DNA of 64,000 nt from the NCBI GenBank assembly GCA_030267565.1, contig BRXU01000002.1:8189001-8253000 (forward strand), written 5' to 3'. The position numbers were made by a program, and so were the translations under genes. The notes beneath the pieces are model-generated. The model had not been told where the DNA came from, ran no database searches, and worked only from the letters and a program-made list of their open reading frames with translations. Within the stretch, counting starts at the first letter, position 1, and the number at the start of each line of letters is the position of its first letter. The stretch comes from Pleodorina starrii. Taxonomy: Eukaryota > Chlorophyta > Chlorophyceae > Chlamydomonadales > Volvocaceae. Positions 54,041-64,000 of this stretch are shown piece after piece.

Positions 54041-56492
54041 CTGTCCACTGCCTTGCGCCTGGGGCGCTGGGAGACACTGCCGGACACATGTTCACACGAC
54101 GAACCTAAGCCTACACGTTGCTAGCCAATTACGGCCCGTACACATGTAATGCCGCATGCCTAGGACCAGTTTCATCATGAAACTTTCATGGAGATTGCGG
54201 GTTGCTTGGGGCGTTGCCTTGTCACCGGTGATGGTTCCATTAACTTCTGCATTTGTGCCCTACCCAATCTTTGGCGAGAGGTCAAATGATTTGCGCTCAA
54301 TCCAAAGCATCTGGTATGCGTCAATGCGTGGCGAGCTTATAGACGACGTTCAGTCCGCCGCCCACTTTTTAAAAGGCGTCGGCCGCTTACATCAAGCAGA
54401 TGTTGCGACTCGACGGTCGACGGACCGAGCCCATACCATGCAAGCCCCGTACTTTGCAGTCTCCCGCACTTAGCAGACATCGGCGGGCCCCAAACCCCCC
54501 ATGTACCTGCAGCCTGGGCCTGTGCCCGGTATCCAAGCAAGCCTATGTCTAGGCACAGCGGGCGAAAGCCCTCGCACAACGGCCTGGCAAGCCCGGTTTG
54601 CCCCCACAACGGGTGCAACGCCGCCGATTCCCAACACTGCCGTACGTACCAACTACCAAGCCCCCGCAGCTTCGCAGGATGAAGCAGACAGCAGCCTCTC
54701 CACAACGATGCGGCTCCTGCAAAGTAGACTTGCACCGGCCCAACGACCATCGCCCGGTACCTCGTCACGGTACTCTTCGGCATGTATGTGGCCTTCCCAT
54801 CCCCCAACCCCCCAAAATCTGCTACACGGCCTCAGCCCCGGGTCCGAACCAGTTCGCCTTCGTTGTCACGCATTGCTCGTAGCTTACCGGTATATGTACA
54901 CGACGCGCCGCTCCTTCCGATGGATCGGAGGCGGGCAGAGACGCATCCCCCCCACTTCCCTCCGCACACACACACACACACACGTACACACACACGCACA
55001 GCAGTTAACCGAAATCGGCCACCATCGTATGGGTCCACCAATGTACCGTGCCCGCAAACCGATTCCGAAGGGGACAGCAATCGTCGACAACCCGTTCTCC
55101 CCAAACGACGGTCGATAAGCCCCCAAAGCCCTTCCCCTCCCAGCAATGACGACACCGTTTGCGAAGGGCCGCCCTGGGGCATCCCCTGCCTCTGCTCTCA
55201 ATATCCTCCCGCCCACTCATTCCTCAACCTCCAACGAGCCGCCATGCCGCTGGGGTGGTTTCGGAGGTCCTTGGCTGCTGGCCGCCGCCGGCCTGGCCTC
55301 CTCGCCTTGGCTCGCTTGGACCCGTGTACCAATAAGGCCCAATCCGTGGCCATCCATCACCGACCACCATCACAGATCACACCCGTGCAAGCTGGCGCAC
55401 TCTATCTCAACGACCGACGTCTCCCCCGTCCCCCGATTGAAATGAGATTCCGAATAAGGTCCTCCCCCGGTGCCTTTGCCAGGCAGGCAACGAACAACTA
55501 CAACAAGAGACCGCACACAGGGCGGTTTGGGAGGTTACCGGTACCGGCATGACTAAAATCTGCGTGCGGCCGCGTGGCCGCAAAAGAGCTGATGAAAATG
55601 CCCCGGCGTGTTGCCATACGCCACTGATGACAGTCTGTGGTACAGCAAATGATACAAACGGCGCCGCGTTCCGTGACGCCGGAGACGGTGGCAGCGGCCC
55701 CCTTCCGGTTGCCGCGCCCCAAACGCAAAGACGGGGGAGGTGGCGCGCAAGCCAGCCTGCTCCCCAGCCAGACAGCGAACGGGGGACAACAACGAGAAGA
55801 TAAGGGGTACCCCGACCGACACTAGCCCAACCCACAAATGCCTATCAAACGTAGTACACTCTTCGATCCTTTGCATGGCCCGCTGGAGCCCGCTGTAACA
55901 ACAGCAGCGACACTACTTTTCCTCGTAAGCGCTCGTCCTTTCCAGCGCAAATCAGGGTGAGGTGGTGGTGGTGGTGGAAAGGGGGTCACACGGCTGCGCT
56001 GCCCTGCTCTACGCTGCGGCGCCAGCAGCAGCAGCAGCAGCGACTGCTCCCTACACCCACATAGAACCAGCCAGCGGGGGCAACGGCGGCGGCGGCAACG
56101 CCGTCCCTGCCGGGCGCTGCGCAGCGCTGCCACTGATATCTCTCCTTATTCTGCAGGCGCGACCGCATGGCATCCGCCGCGCGAGTGCCCTTCGCGAACC
56201 GGCTCGACCGCGGTTGACAGGCCCACGGATCTGTCTCCAACCCTTCACAAGATATGCAGCGCCCAGCCGCTTCCTCAGCCCCGGCCCCAGCCGCAGCCGA
56301 AGGCTGTACCCGTCGCGCCTTCCGCCGACGAGCCCACCGGTCCGCTGGAACACCGTGCCGCCCCCGCAATGCCTCCCGTCAAGGTACACCCAGCCAACGC
56401 AACCCATTCAAGCCAACGCGGCACACGCCCCGCGCTGCCCCGCCCGCCCCCTCCCCCGACCCTACCCTCCCGCTCACTCGCTCATCGCTCCC

Positions 56493-59400
56493 TCAATCCC
56501 AGACGTACTGCACCTTCCGTTCCACCTCCACTCCCTCCGCCTCGGCCGCCGTCCCCGCCTCCGCCGCCGCCCAGCTGGCGGTGGCTGCCGGCGGTGTCCG
56601 CTCCAGGGGCACGTGCACAAGCGCCCGCAGCGCCGCGGTGCCCCCCGAGATCTCCAGCTCCTCCAGTTTGCGGTACTCGAGGAATGCGTTGGAGTAGCGC
56701 TCCGCCAGCGCCACACACATGCCAATGGCCTTGATGGAGCCTGCGGTGATGGGGGTGGGGGTGGGCCGGTGGCGAGCGCGGTGGGGTGATGGGCCGGTGG
56801 TGCGGTGGCGTGGTGGCGTGGTGGCGCGGTGGGGTGGTGGGGGTGGTGGGGGTCAGGGAGTGATATGCTCCTTTATATAGCAATGAGACACTGCGGACGT
56901 TGTTCACCAAGCTGCTGCGGACGATACGCCCCCGTAACTGCTACTGATAACCCACACGGGTGGTGGGGGTGGTGGAGTGGTGGCGGCAATAAAGCCAGCC
57001 AAAGCCGAAATTGTAGGCTGACATGAGGAGGTGAAAGCGATCCGAGGGAAATACCGGAATGACGATGTGCAGGAGGGCGTAGGAGATGTGGCGGAGGAGA
57101 GGAGGAGGAGAGGAGGAGGAGAGGAGGAGGAGAGGATGTGGCGGAGGAGAGGAGAGGAGTGCAGCGCGCAGGACCGACCTTCCTTCCTTATTCGGCCCCC
57201 CAACCTCCCTCCCCCTCACGTACGGTACCTTTGCTGCACCTCGCCAGGTCCAGCAGCTGGAACGTCTCCATCTCCAGCGACACCAAATCCGGGTGAGCCG
57301 CCACCAGCTCGCCCAGCAGACCCTCGTTGCGGTCGTCAAAGTCAGAGCCGGTGCGGCCCTGCAGGCAGGGCGGGGGAGGCTTAGGGTTTTAAGGTTTTTA
57401 GGGTTCAGGGAGTGATATGCTCCTTTATAAAATAATGAGTCACTGCGGACGTTGATGATCAAGCTGCGAAGGTTTTTAGGGTTGTTTTACGGTTGTTTTA
57501 GGGTTTTTAGGGTTTTTTAGGGTTTTGAGCGGGCAGGGAAGGGGCGCGGAAGTTTCGAGCGCGAGAGAATGCCGACATGGGTACTGGTGGCAGCAGCCAA
57601 GCCCCCTAAATAACTACCGGTATGAAATCCTGACATAGCTGAGACCGGATTGATGAACAAGGAAGAGGGGGGTGTGGGGGCGGCGGGGAGGGGGGCAGCG
57701 GCGCAGGCGATGCGAGTGACGGGCTGGTTAGGGGCCGGAGCGCAGCCGAATGAAGGAGAGGACGGAAGGGAGTCCACCACCTAACCCGCGCATAGCAGCA
57801 TCCATCGTCTAACGCAACAGACAGGGTGCAGAACAGACACAGGAACGCGCCTTGAAACAAGTTGCTCCTGCTCAACGGCTCCCTCCGTGTCCGGACCGGG
57901 CCCCTCCTGCACAAACCCACCTGACAACCTTCCCCTCCCCCCCATACACACATACACACACCGTCCCGTTCCCATGCACTCGCGGCTCCCCCTCCCTTCC
58001 TCCCCGCGCCCAGTACCCCTCCTCGCTCCCACGCACCCTACCCCCCGCCTTTCCCCGCTCCCACTTACCAGACCCCCCTTCCCCCGCTCCCACCCACCTG
58101 ACTGCTGTAGAAGCTATCCGCGCTGGCGTTGAGGCCCTCCACAACGCGGTCCGGTCCCACCACCGCCGCCGCCTCCGCCGCCAGCAACGCCGCCAGCTGC
58201 GGGTCGGCGGGCACCGGCAGAGATGTGGCGTACGGCTTGCGGCCCGCCCGGGCGCCGTTGGCGCCGTTGGCATGGCCGCCGTTAGCGCTGCCTTTGCCGT
58301 TGCCGTTCTCGCCGCCGCCGTTGCCGTGCGACGGCTCGTACGACGACTCCAGGAGGGTCCAGTAGTCCGGGTCCCGACGGATGGCGATTGACCCGTGGGT
58401 CGCAATGAGCAGGTCACCGAGCTTGGCCGGGCGCTGCACCGCGCCGCACGTCCCGAGCCGCACGATGGCCATCTGGCCTTGTACGACGGCCCTGTTCTCC
58501 CGTACGACAAAGTCCATGTTGGGTTGGCCCATGTGGGTGCTGACGATGCTCACGGGCTCGCCCTCATAGCGACCTGATCACGTGGACAGCAGCAGGAGTA
58601 CGTCAGGGAGGCGGTTGAAAGAAACGGTGGGTGGCAGGGAGGCAGGGGGGTGAGAGCTGGGAAGGAGGCGGGCCGGACGGATGGCGGATGGACGGGGTCG
58701 TCGGAAAGGGCGAGGGAGTTGGGTTGAGCCGACGGCTACAACACATAGTATATGTGGCGGGAGAGTCGGCGCGGATATCGGGCCGTGCAAGAGTCTCAAC
58801 CCGACGTTTTTTTCCAGTTTACTCGCTCCGAAACCCGGGCGCGGGAAGGTAGAGACACGGGTCTATCCGATGGTGCGAGGGCGGCCGTCTGGCGAGCTGG
58901 CTGCGTGGTGGCTCAACATGACAATGTATGAATCGACCCGGCCCGTCTCTTTCTGCGACGTCAGCGATAATCAGGATGTGCAGATGGGCGTTTCAAACCC
59001 AAAATATCCTTTGACGCTACAGGCGTTTTAATTTGCGGCTTTGGCGAAGGAAACACCTTGTTCGTGGTAGACCCTGCCAGCCGCAAAAAACATGGGAAGG
59101 CACGGGTGGGATGACTCACGCTGCGCCAAGGCAGCTTGGAACCCAAAGGCAACAGAGGAGTCAAAAGCTTTTGAGTTATCCCGACCTCATTTATAATTGC
59201 CGCAGGGGCCGTTCCACAGCTCGGTGTGCGAAAGTAGCCTTTTGCTTTCGCGTCTCACCTGTGATGGTGAGGAAGCCGCGGCTGGACATGCGTTGGAAGA
59301 GCGGCCGCCCGGGGGCTGGGGGGTCAAGCAGCGTGCTCAACAGCTGAGCCCGGCCAACGGATCCAACGCTAAGAATCCGTGGAGCGACTTCGCCCTCCTG

Positions 59401-59748
59401 CATCGACAGAAAAATTTAGACGAAAGGTTGCGATGTAAGCGGTTATGAGAGGATCACGAAGTCGAGACGGCCCATGGCAGCAGCACGCTTGCACGCCCTT
59501 ACCTTCGTCCCGAGGTGATATGTCCGCCCCTCTGCATCTGTTGGAAAGTTTGCGTTTTTATATATAGGCTTGTGCCGGCCGATTACCGCTGCTGCATCCG
59601 TGCTTTCAACTTGAGCCCTTGTTACAAGCCGCGTCCGTCGCTGCGCTGGTCGGCTTGGAGGTGTAACGAGGTAAGTATGTATCTGCCTTCCGAGGCACTC
59701 CCTATGGGAGATGTTTGGCCTCATAGCCCTCGTGTGCTCCAAGTGCAT
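56493..59748 (-). CDS. uridine-phosphorylase-type nucleoside phosphorylase
   Basis: Five exons from the high end: 59503-59748 (start tentative), 59259-59397, 58098-58573, 57229-57358 and 56493-56740; 1,239 nt, 412 aa, phases consistent. Enzymes of the NP-I family cleave (deoxy)uridine or other nucleosides with phosphate to base plus ribose-1-phosphate (salvage, cytosolic trimers of dimers or hexamers). Visible marks: NFPTDAEGRTYHLGTKEGEV and ILSVGSVGRAQLL (phosphate-site start), IVSTHMGQPNMDF, VRLGTCG at 166-172, GDLLIATHGSIAIRRDPDYW, GRTGSDFDDRNEGLL and the ribose-binding Glu-Met-Glu (LEMET, 316-319), then a C-terminal helical part ending KVQYVWD. A Gly/Asn-rich insertion (GNGGGENGNGKGS) breaks the fold after residue about 205. 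Residues 1-55 are Arg-rich and could be a transit peptide or a wrong start. Uridine versus other nucleoside specificity is inferred only. Confidence 0.88.
56850..56910 (+). repeat. dispersed element B, copy 4
   Basis: GTCAGGGAGTGATATGCTCC, TTTATATAGCAATGAGACAC, TGCGGACGTTGTTCACCAAG, then CTGC. It lies in the last intron of the phosphorylase gene, about 110 bp upstream of the 56740 acceptor and antisense to the gene. Confidence 0.9.
57380..57529. repeat. interstitial TTTTAGGG-like repeats
   Basis: Irregular TTTTTAGGG, TTTTAGGG, TTTTACGG and TTTTTTAGGG words flank and surround a copy of element B in a phosphorylase-gene intron. TTTTAGGG is the Chlamydomonas telomere unit. Degenerate spacing argues against a functional telomere. 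Confidence 0.8.
57403..57465 (+). repeat. dispersed element B, copy 5
   Basis: TTCAGGGAGTGATATGCTCC, TTTATAAAATAATGAGTCAC, TGCGGACGTTGATGATCAAG, then CTGC. About 45 bp upstream of the 57358 acceptor in the phosphorylase gene, antisense to it. It shares the AAGCTGC end with copy 4, so the element is at least 60 bp long. Confidence 0.9.
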
Positions 59749-60364
59749 GGTCACAAGTCGCGCCCCGGGTTATCTGGTTATGACCCAATTGAATGGAATT
59801 AGTGTATGGTATAATTGTATACCTTGGGTTTGTCAACCGACAGTGTGCCCCCTGTCCTCCTAACACAATTGAGGCGACGTTTACAGGGAGACGCAACCCG
59901 TTTGACAATTGTGACAGACACGACAGGAGAAAGCGACACTCTGAAAATTCGCCACTTTGCGAAGACTGCTTGAGGATTGGGTTCCTTCCTGGAACCTTAT
60001 GATAAAATAACGACCAAAAGTGAATCACCCTGTCGTACAACCCGAAATGGGACCGCTTAAACAGCAAACAAGGACACAATTTATTATATAGTTGTGCCGA
60101 TGAAGGCTCAGCTGAGGGCACTGTTGTTCTAGCAAAGACGCTTTTCCGTGCAAGTCTCACCAGCCCGCCGGTATCAATTTCCATGTCGACAAGATTTCCA
60201 TGTTCCCAAATGCACCAAACTCCATGAAATACCATTAATCCGATTTAATAAGCGGCGCCTTTGGCGCCCAAATCGGATTTCAACGAACCCCTCAACCCCT
60301 TGGTTGCCGGCTGGGGACAGGCAGCCCTAAACCCGTCGTCACCCCGGTGACCGCAGCCGCAAGC
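59749..60364. promoter_or_regulatory. divergent intergenic region, phosphorylase / F-box-SAP gene
   Basis: About 0.6 kb between two divergent start codons, lower in G+C than the flanking genes. It has a palindromic block at about 60238-60282 (GGCGCCTTTGGCGCC inside ATCCGATTT...AAATCGGAT). It should hold both promoters; no specific factor site is assigned. Confidence 0.5.
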
Positions 60365-62992
60365 ATGCGCAAGAAGCTGCGCATGCCGCCTCCAGGCACA
60401 GGTTCAAATCAGCCTCCAGTGGAGCACGGCGGTGCCTCCAAGACCCGTCGAACCACTGACGACGCCTTCAAGCAACTGCTAACGACTCACTCTCACGGCC
60501 AATCAGCCCCGCCGCAACTTGCCGCTGAAGCGACCGAAGCCGCCTACAGTGGCGGCCGCGTAGCCATCCATGACGATCGCCGCAGCAGTAGAGAACCCAG
60601 CGCTGCTAGTGAGGCGCTGCAGGTACGTACGACAAGAAAAAACGCCAAGCGCAGCTCCGCTGCGCTGGCGGTCGCGGGGCGAGACAAGGTGTGAAGCCCT
60701 GCCATCCGTGTGCTTTTGCACCGCCAACTCCGCCGACAAACGGGGCACCCCACACACCTGCATGTCCTCTCTTCTCCCTGTATCATACCCGCCGCCCGCG
60801 GGCGCATGACGGACTCAAACCGCGGCGATCGATGTAAACTCCGTCCGCCGTCCACGCACGGCGTCCATTCATCCCTCGCGGCATCTTCCCCGATCCTATG
60901 TAGCTTTTATCCAGCTCCTCTGTAAATAATTAATTCCCGGATCCAACCGGTGTACATGCCGCCCGTTTCGGACCCACTGTTGTGGACTGCGGTTGGGCCT
61001 GGGGCGGCAGCAGTCTCAGCCGCCGGGGCAACAGCAGCAGGGCGCCGATGCGCAGCTGGGCCGGCGCGGCGCCCTGCCGGGGGGGTCCACCGAACCGCAT
61101 GGCGGACGGAGGAAGGCGGGGCGAAGAAGCGGTGAACCCGAGGCGAGCGGAGAACCCGGGCTGCTGCGTGACCCTGTCCCCACGCGGGACGAACGCTGCT
61201 GCAAGCGGCTGCCCTTGGTGGGTTGCCAGATGTTGTCGCGGGTTGCTGTCCTGGGCTCTGAGACTCTGGTCCGCTGGTCGATGGGCCCGCCCTGCATGCC
61301 TTTCTATGTGGGCTGCGGCTGCGATGGTGTCGGGTGTGGTAAAGGTCGGACGTGGTCTGGGTCAAATGGGTTTATTACCCGCCGTGCCTCCAACGTCGTG
61401 ACAGCGGCCGAACTAACCATCCTTTGAAATCCTGCAAGGAACGAAGCAATTCAAGCCCGTCCCGACCAAAACGACATTGCACATTTTGTTTCCGCGCCGC
61501 TGAAACGTCTCGCTCGTTCGCTCGCTCGCACGGCGTTGATCGATGCATGTGCGTGTGCCGTCGGCACGATGAACGCCACCACACGCATGCACAGGAGCTC
61601 TGGGCCCGGATATTCGCCCATCTGGCGGCCTCCCTGGAGCCCCCCGGCGGCTTGCGCGGCCCCGGCGTGGTGGCGGCCGACATTGCGCGCACTGGGCTAG
61701 CCTGCAGGGACACCCTGCGGGCCGCGGAGGCCGGCCTGCGCGCGCTGGCGGCGGCCGCCCCAATCCGCCCGGGCGTGCCGCCGCTGCCGCCTGCGCCGCT
61801 GGCGCAGCAGCAGGCGCCTGCGGCGCGAGCGCTTGCGGCGGCGGCGGCGGTGGCCCCCGTGCGCTCTGCCCCGGAGCCTGATTGGGCACTCCTGGATACA
61901 TTGCTGGCGCAATCACCGTCGGAGTGCGAGGAGTCGAAGCTGCGAGACGCGCTGCGGCAGCTGGGCCAGCCGACTGACGGCAGCGGCAGGGCGGAGCTGG
62001 TCGTGCGCCTGCGGAGCACGCTGGGGCTTGCGGCGGCGGCGGCGGCGGCGGCGGCGCCGCCGCCGCGCCCTTCATTCCCAGCGCGGCTGAGCGTGGCGTT
62101 GCTGCAGGAGCGAGAGGCGCGGTGCGACGCACCGGTGGCGACGTCGGCGCCGGCGGAGGCACTGAATGTACGGCTAGCGGCGGCGCTGCGAGACTTGGTG
62201 GAGGCTGGCGACGCGCTGGCGGGGGCGGCGCTGGCGCAGCCCTGTCTGGCGGCCATGCGGCGGGATCTCTGCGCGCTGTACGGCAGTACGGCAGGATTGC
62301 TGGCGGCGCACAGGGCGTGTTTGCCGCGGCTGGTGGAGCTCCGGCGGCGGCGGGCGGAGGAGCGGCGGCGCGCGGCGGAGGCGTGGCGGCGGGAGGAGGC
62401 GGAGAGGGCGGCGGCGCTGGAGGCGGCCTTGATGAATGAGTTGGCGGCGGTAGGTACCATACAGCATGCTGTCAGGGCATGTTGTCGTCGTCATAGTGAG
62501 CGCGAGCACGGCAGTTCAGAAGCGCGCGCGAACAACGGCGCAACGAACACTTACACACCGCCGGTAACGACCGGTAAAACACCTACCGGGGCCGTGCGGC
62601 GCTGTCTGATAGTGACATAACGAGGGGGGACATTTGGGGCGGGTCGGCCAATGTATGTGCCGCCGATAGATAATGTTTGACCTTGCCTCCCTCACCACGC
62701 ACACGTGTGGCGTTCATGACGTCAGTCAATGGATGATTTATCGCAGAAGGCTGCTGATGACCGGGCCGAGCGGGAGCGCCGCGCCGCCGATGTACAGTCT
62801 AGGCGGGAAGAGCGTGTCGCCTCGTTCGCCATGCGCGGCTTCGCGGACTGCGTATGCGGCGGGCAGGCCGCACGGGCGTGTGCGCTGGCGCTTTGTAGCC
62901 GCTGCTGCCGCCAGCAGCAGGCGACCGGCAGCAGCGCCGCCGCTCAGGCTTGCCCTCGCCACGCTGGCTGCGCTTCTACTGGCGGCTGCGGC
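60365..62992 (+). CDS. F-box-like and SAP-like domain protein, 3' end unresolved
   Basis: Exons 60365-60622, 61595-62449 and about 62747-62992, phase 0 at both junctions; about 450 aa visible. Exon 1 encodes a basic, Ser/Ala-rich N-terminus (MRKKLRMPPPGTG). Exon 2 opens with an F-box-like segment (ELWARIFAHLAASL ... TGLACRDTLRAAE), then an Ala/Pro linker, then a SAP-like helix-turn-helix (SKLRDALRQLGQPTDGSG then RAELVVRLRSTLGL; SAP motifs bind AT-rich DNA or RNA), then a long charged helix (RRRRAEERRRAAEAWRREEA). Exon 3 continues the charged helix (KAADDRAERERRAADVQSRR) into a Cys-rich stretch. The end is uncertain: the frame stops just after a GTAGGG donor near 62993, and another frame nearby encodes a hydrophobic LATLAALLLAAAAG. 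Probable role: nuclear or chromatin-associated substrate adaptor. Confidence 0.6.
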
Positions 62993-64000
62993 AGGTAGGG
63001 CCTGCTGCCTGCGCACCTACTTGCATCGGCGGGCAAGGCGGGCGCGTGCAGCGGACCGCATTGGTTTCGGAGACAAGAGACGGCGGAAGGAATGGAACAA
63101 CGAAACTAGATCAGGCCGCTGGCTCCTATCTATCGGCATTTCGTAGAGAGGAGAGGATCCGGGTACAATTCAAGTCTGGCGGCTGCAAAGCGCGGAGGGT
63201 GGCCAAAACACGTCGGCCAGCAAGCGGGAACTAACGGGAGGAGTGTTGTCTATCCGGAGGTGCATGGTCGCAGTATTGATGCTGCGTGACGATACTGGCG
63301 GTGGTGGTTGTGGTGGGTGCTGGTGGTGATCGCGGGCGGAATGTTTGGCTTGCTGATGATGAGCGAGGTGGCTGGGGGCACGTGTGTATCATGGCGGATG
63401 AAGCGGGGCGTCCTCTGATTGGGCGATGACGTCATCGCCCAACCGCAGTCGACTGCGAGAACCGCGCGTGCCAAGTAAGGCCTTCTGCGCGTTGTGAGCG
63501 GCCGAATCCGTCTTTGGCGTAGAGCGAGATGGTATCCGTCCCAAGCTACCGGAAGTGCAGACGCCGGGGCGGCACGCAGCGAGGAAACACCGCGGCTTCG
63601 ACAGTGCAGCATATATACGTATACGTTGTGAGACAAAGGTCTGTATATATGTGTGTGTGTGTGTGTGTGTGCGTGATTTCCCTTGTTGAGGGGCGTGGAC
63701 GGGCGAGGGAGCAAGGATGCACGGTAGGTGCGCTTCCGAGACGCACACGGGAAGTAAATTGACGGCATTTCACAGGGGGATTTCATGGAGTTGCTTGTTA
63801 GGCCTTGTTAGGGTCGAGTTCAAAAGTTCTCTCTCGGGGCGTCGGCTTTCAACGCACTCTGTCGCGCACCTCATTACGTGTTAGACACGAAGTATTACAA
63901 TTGAAGAAAGGTACTAATAATAGTTTTGCGGAACAGGTGACGCTCCAATATTGCCTCCCTCGCTGCCTGCTGGGCTTGGCTAAACCACGGCAGGACGAAG
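62993..64000. other. right end, no firm gene
   Basis: May contain further exons of the F-box/SAP gene; an acceptor-like GTGCAG near 63050 is followed by an open stretch to a TAG near 63146. A (TG)n microsatellite lies at about 63647-63671. From about 63780 to the end the sequence is AT-richer and shows no recognisable gene. Confidence 0.35.

Larger units (their letters stand above)
52286..56492. other. transposon-rich intergenic region
   Basis: Between the LRR gene start and the stop of the nucleoside phosphorylase. Holds a LINE-like fragment (52540-52850), the gag-like inverted repeat (52984-53768) with a Cys/His-rich flank, a (CA)n tract at 54965-54995, and otherwise short open frames of no clear character. 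One frame at about 54177-54473 begins with a hydrophobic MKLSWRLRVAWGVAL but has no recognisable domain or partner exon, so it is not called. Confidence 0.5.

Noticed and set aside
54156..54473. Short frame with hydrophobic N-terminus resembling a signal peptide
   Set aside because: No recognisable domain, no partner exon, no homology I can see; the hydrophobic stretch is short and may be chance.

Overview
The window is nuclear DNA from a green alga of the volvocine/Chlamydomonas group. The reasons are high G+C, genes split into many short exons with GT-AG introns, very long Ala-, Gly-, Gln- and Pro-rich stretches inside exons, a (Ser-Pro)n hydroxyproline-rich wall-type protein, TTTTAGGG-like interstitial repeats (the Chlamydomonas telomere type), and TGTAA poly(A)-type signals. 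I cannot name the species. No bacterial operon, CRISPR array, plasmid or organelle gene is visible. All exon models below were built by eye from GT-AG sites, reading-frame phase and protein resemblance. Each of the six models that reaches a stop codon has a total coding length divisible by three.

Layout. (1) 801-5727 (+): a type I membrane hydroxyproline-rich glycoprotein, 910 aa. (2) 8895-22272 (-): a long F-box protein of about 1,247 aa in 15 exons. Its introns hold a 1.2-kb G-rich minisatellite and many dispersed short elements. (3) 22613-25926 (+): NAA10/ARD1, the catalytic subunit of the N-terminal acetyltransferase NatA, 193 aa. It is divergent from the F-box gene, with only 340 bp between the start codons. 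(4) 27859-35482 (+): a large AP2/ERF transcription factor, 1,320 aa, with a poly-Gln N-terminal half and a pure (GGGAA)n tract in intron 5. (5) 35483-41105: no supported gene; a 79-bp tandem repeat and a tRNA-like sequence. (6) 41106-52285 (-): a leucine-rich-repeat protein of about 1,979 aa in 12 exons. (7) 52286-56492: a transposon-rich gap with a LINE-like C-terminal fragment and a 0.78-kb inverted repeat of a gag-like or RGG-type sequence. (8) 56493-59748 (-): a uridine-phosphorylase-type nucleoside phosphorylase, about 412 aa. (9) 60365 to about 62992 or beyond (+): a protein with F-box-like and SAP-like segments, 3' end unresolved and divergent from the phosphorylase.

The genes do not form a pathway. 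They are a nuclear housekeeping and regulatory neighbourhood: protein N-acetylation, nucleoside salvage, two probable ubiquitin-ligase adaptors, a transcription factor, an LRR protein and a cell-surface glycoprotein.

The most notable pattern is three families of short dispersed elements (called A, B and C here). Nearly all copies fall inside introns. All five clear B copies lie in the same orientation relative to transcription, and four of them lie within about 30-110 bp of a 3' splice site. They look like non-autonomous, possibly introner-like, insertions.
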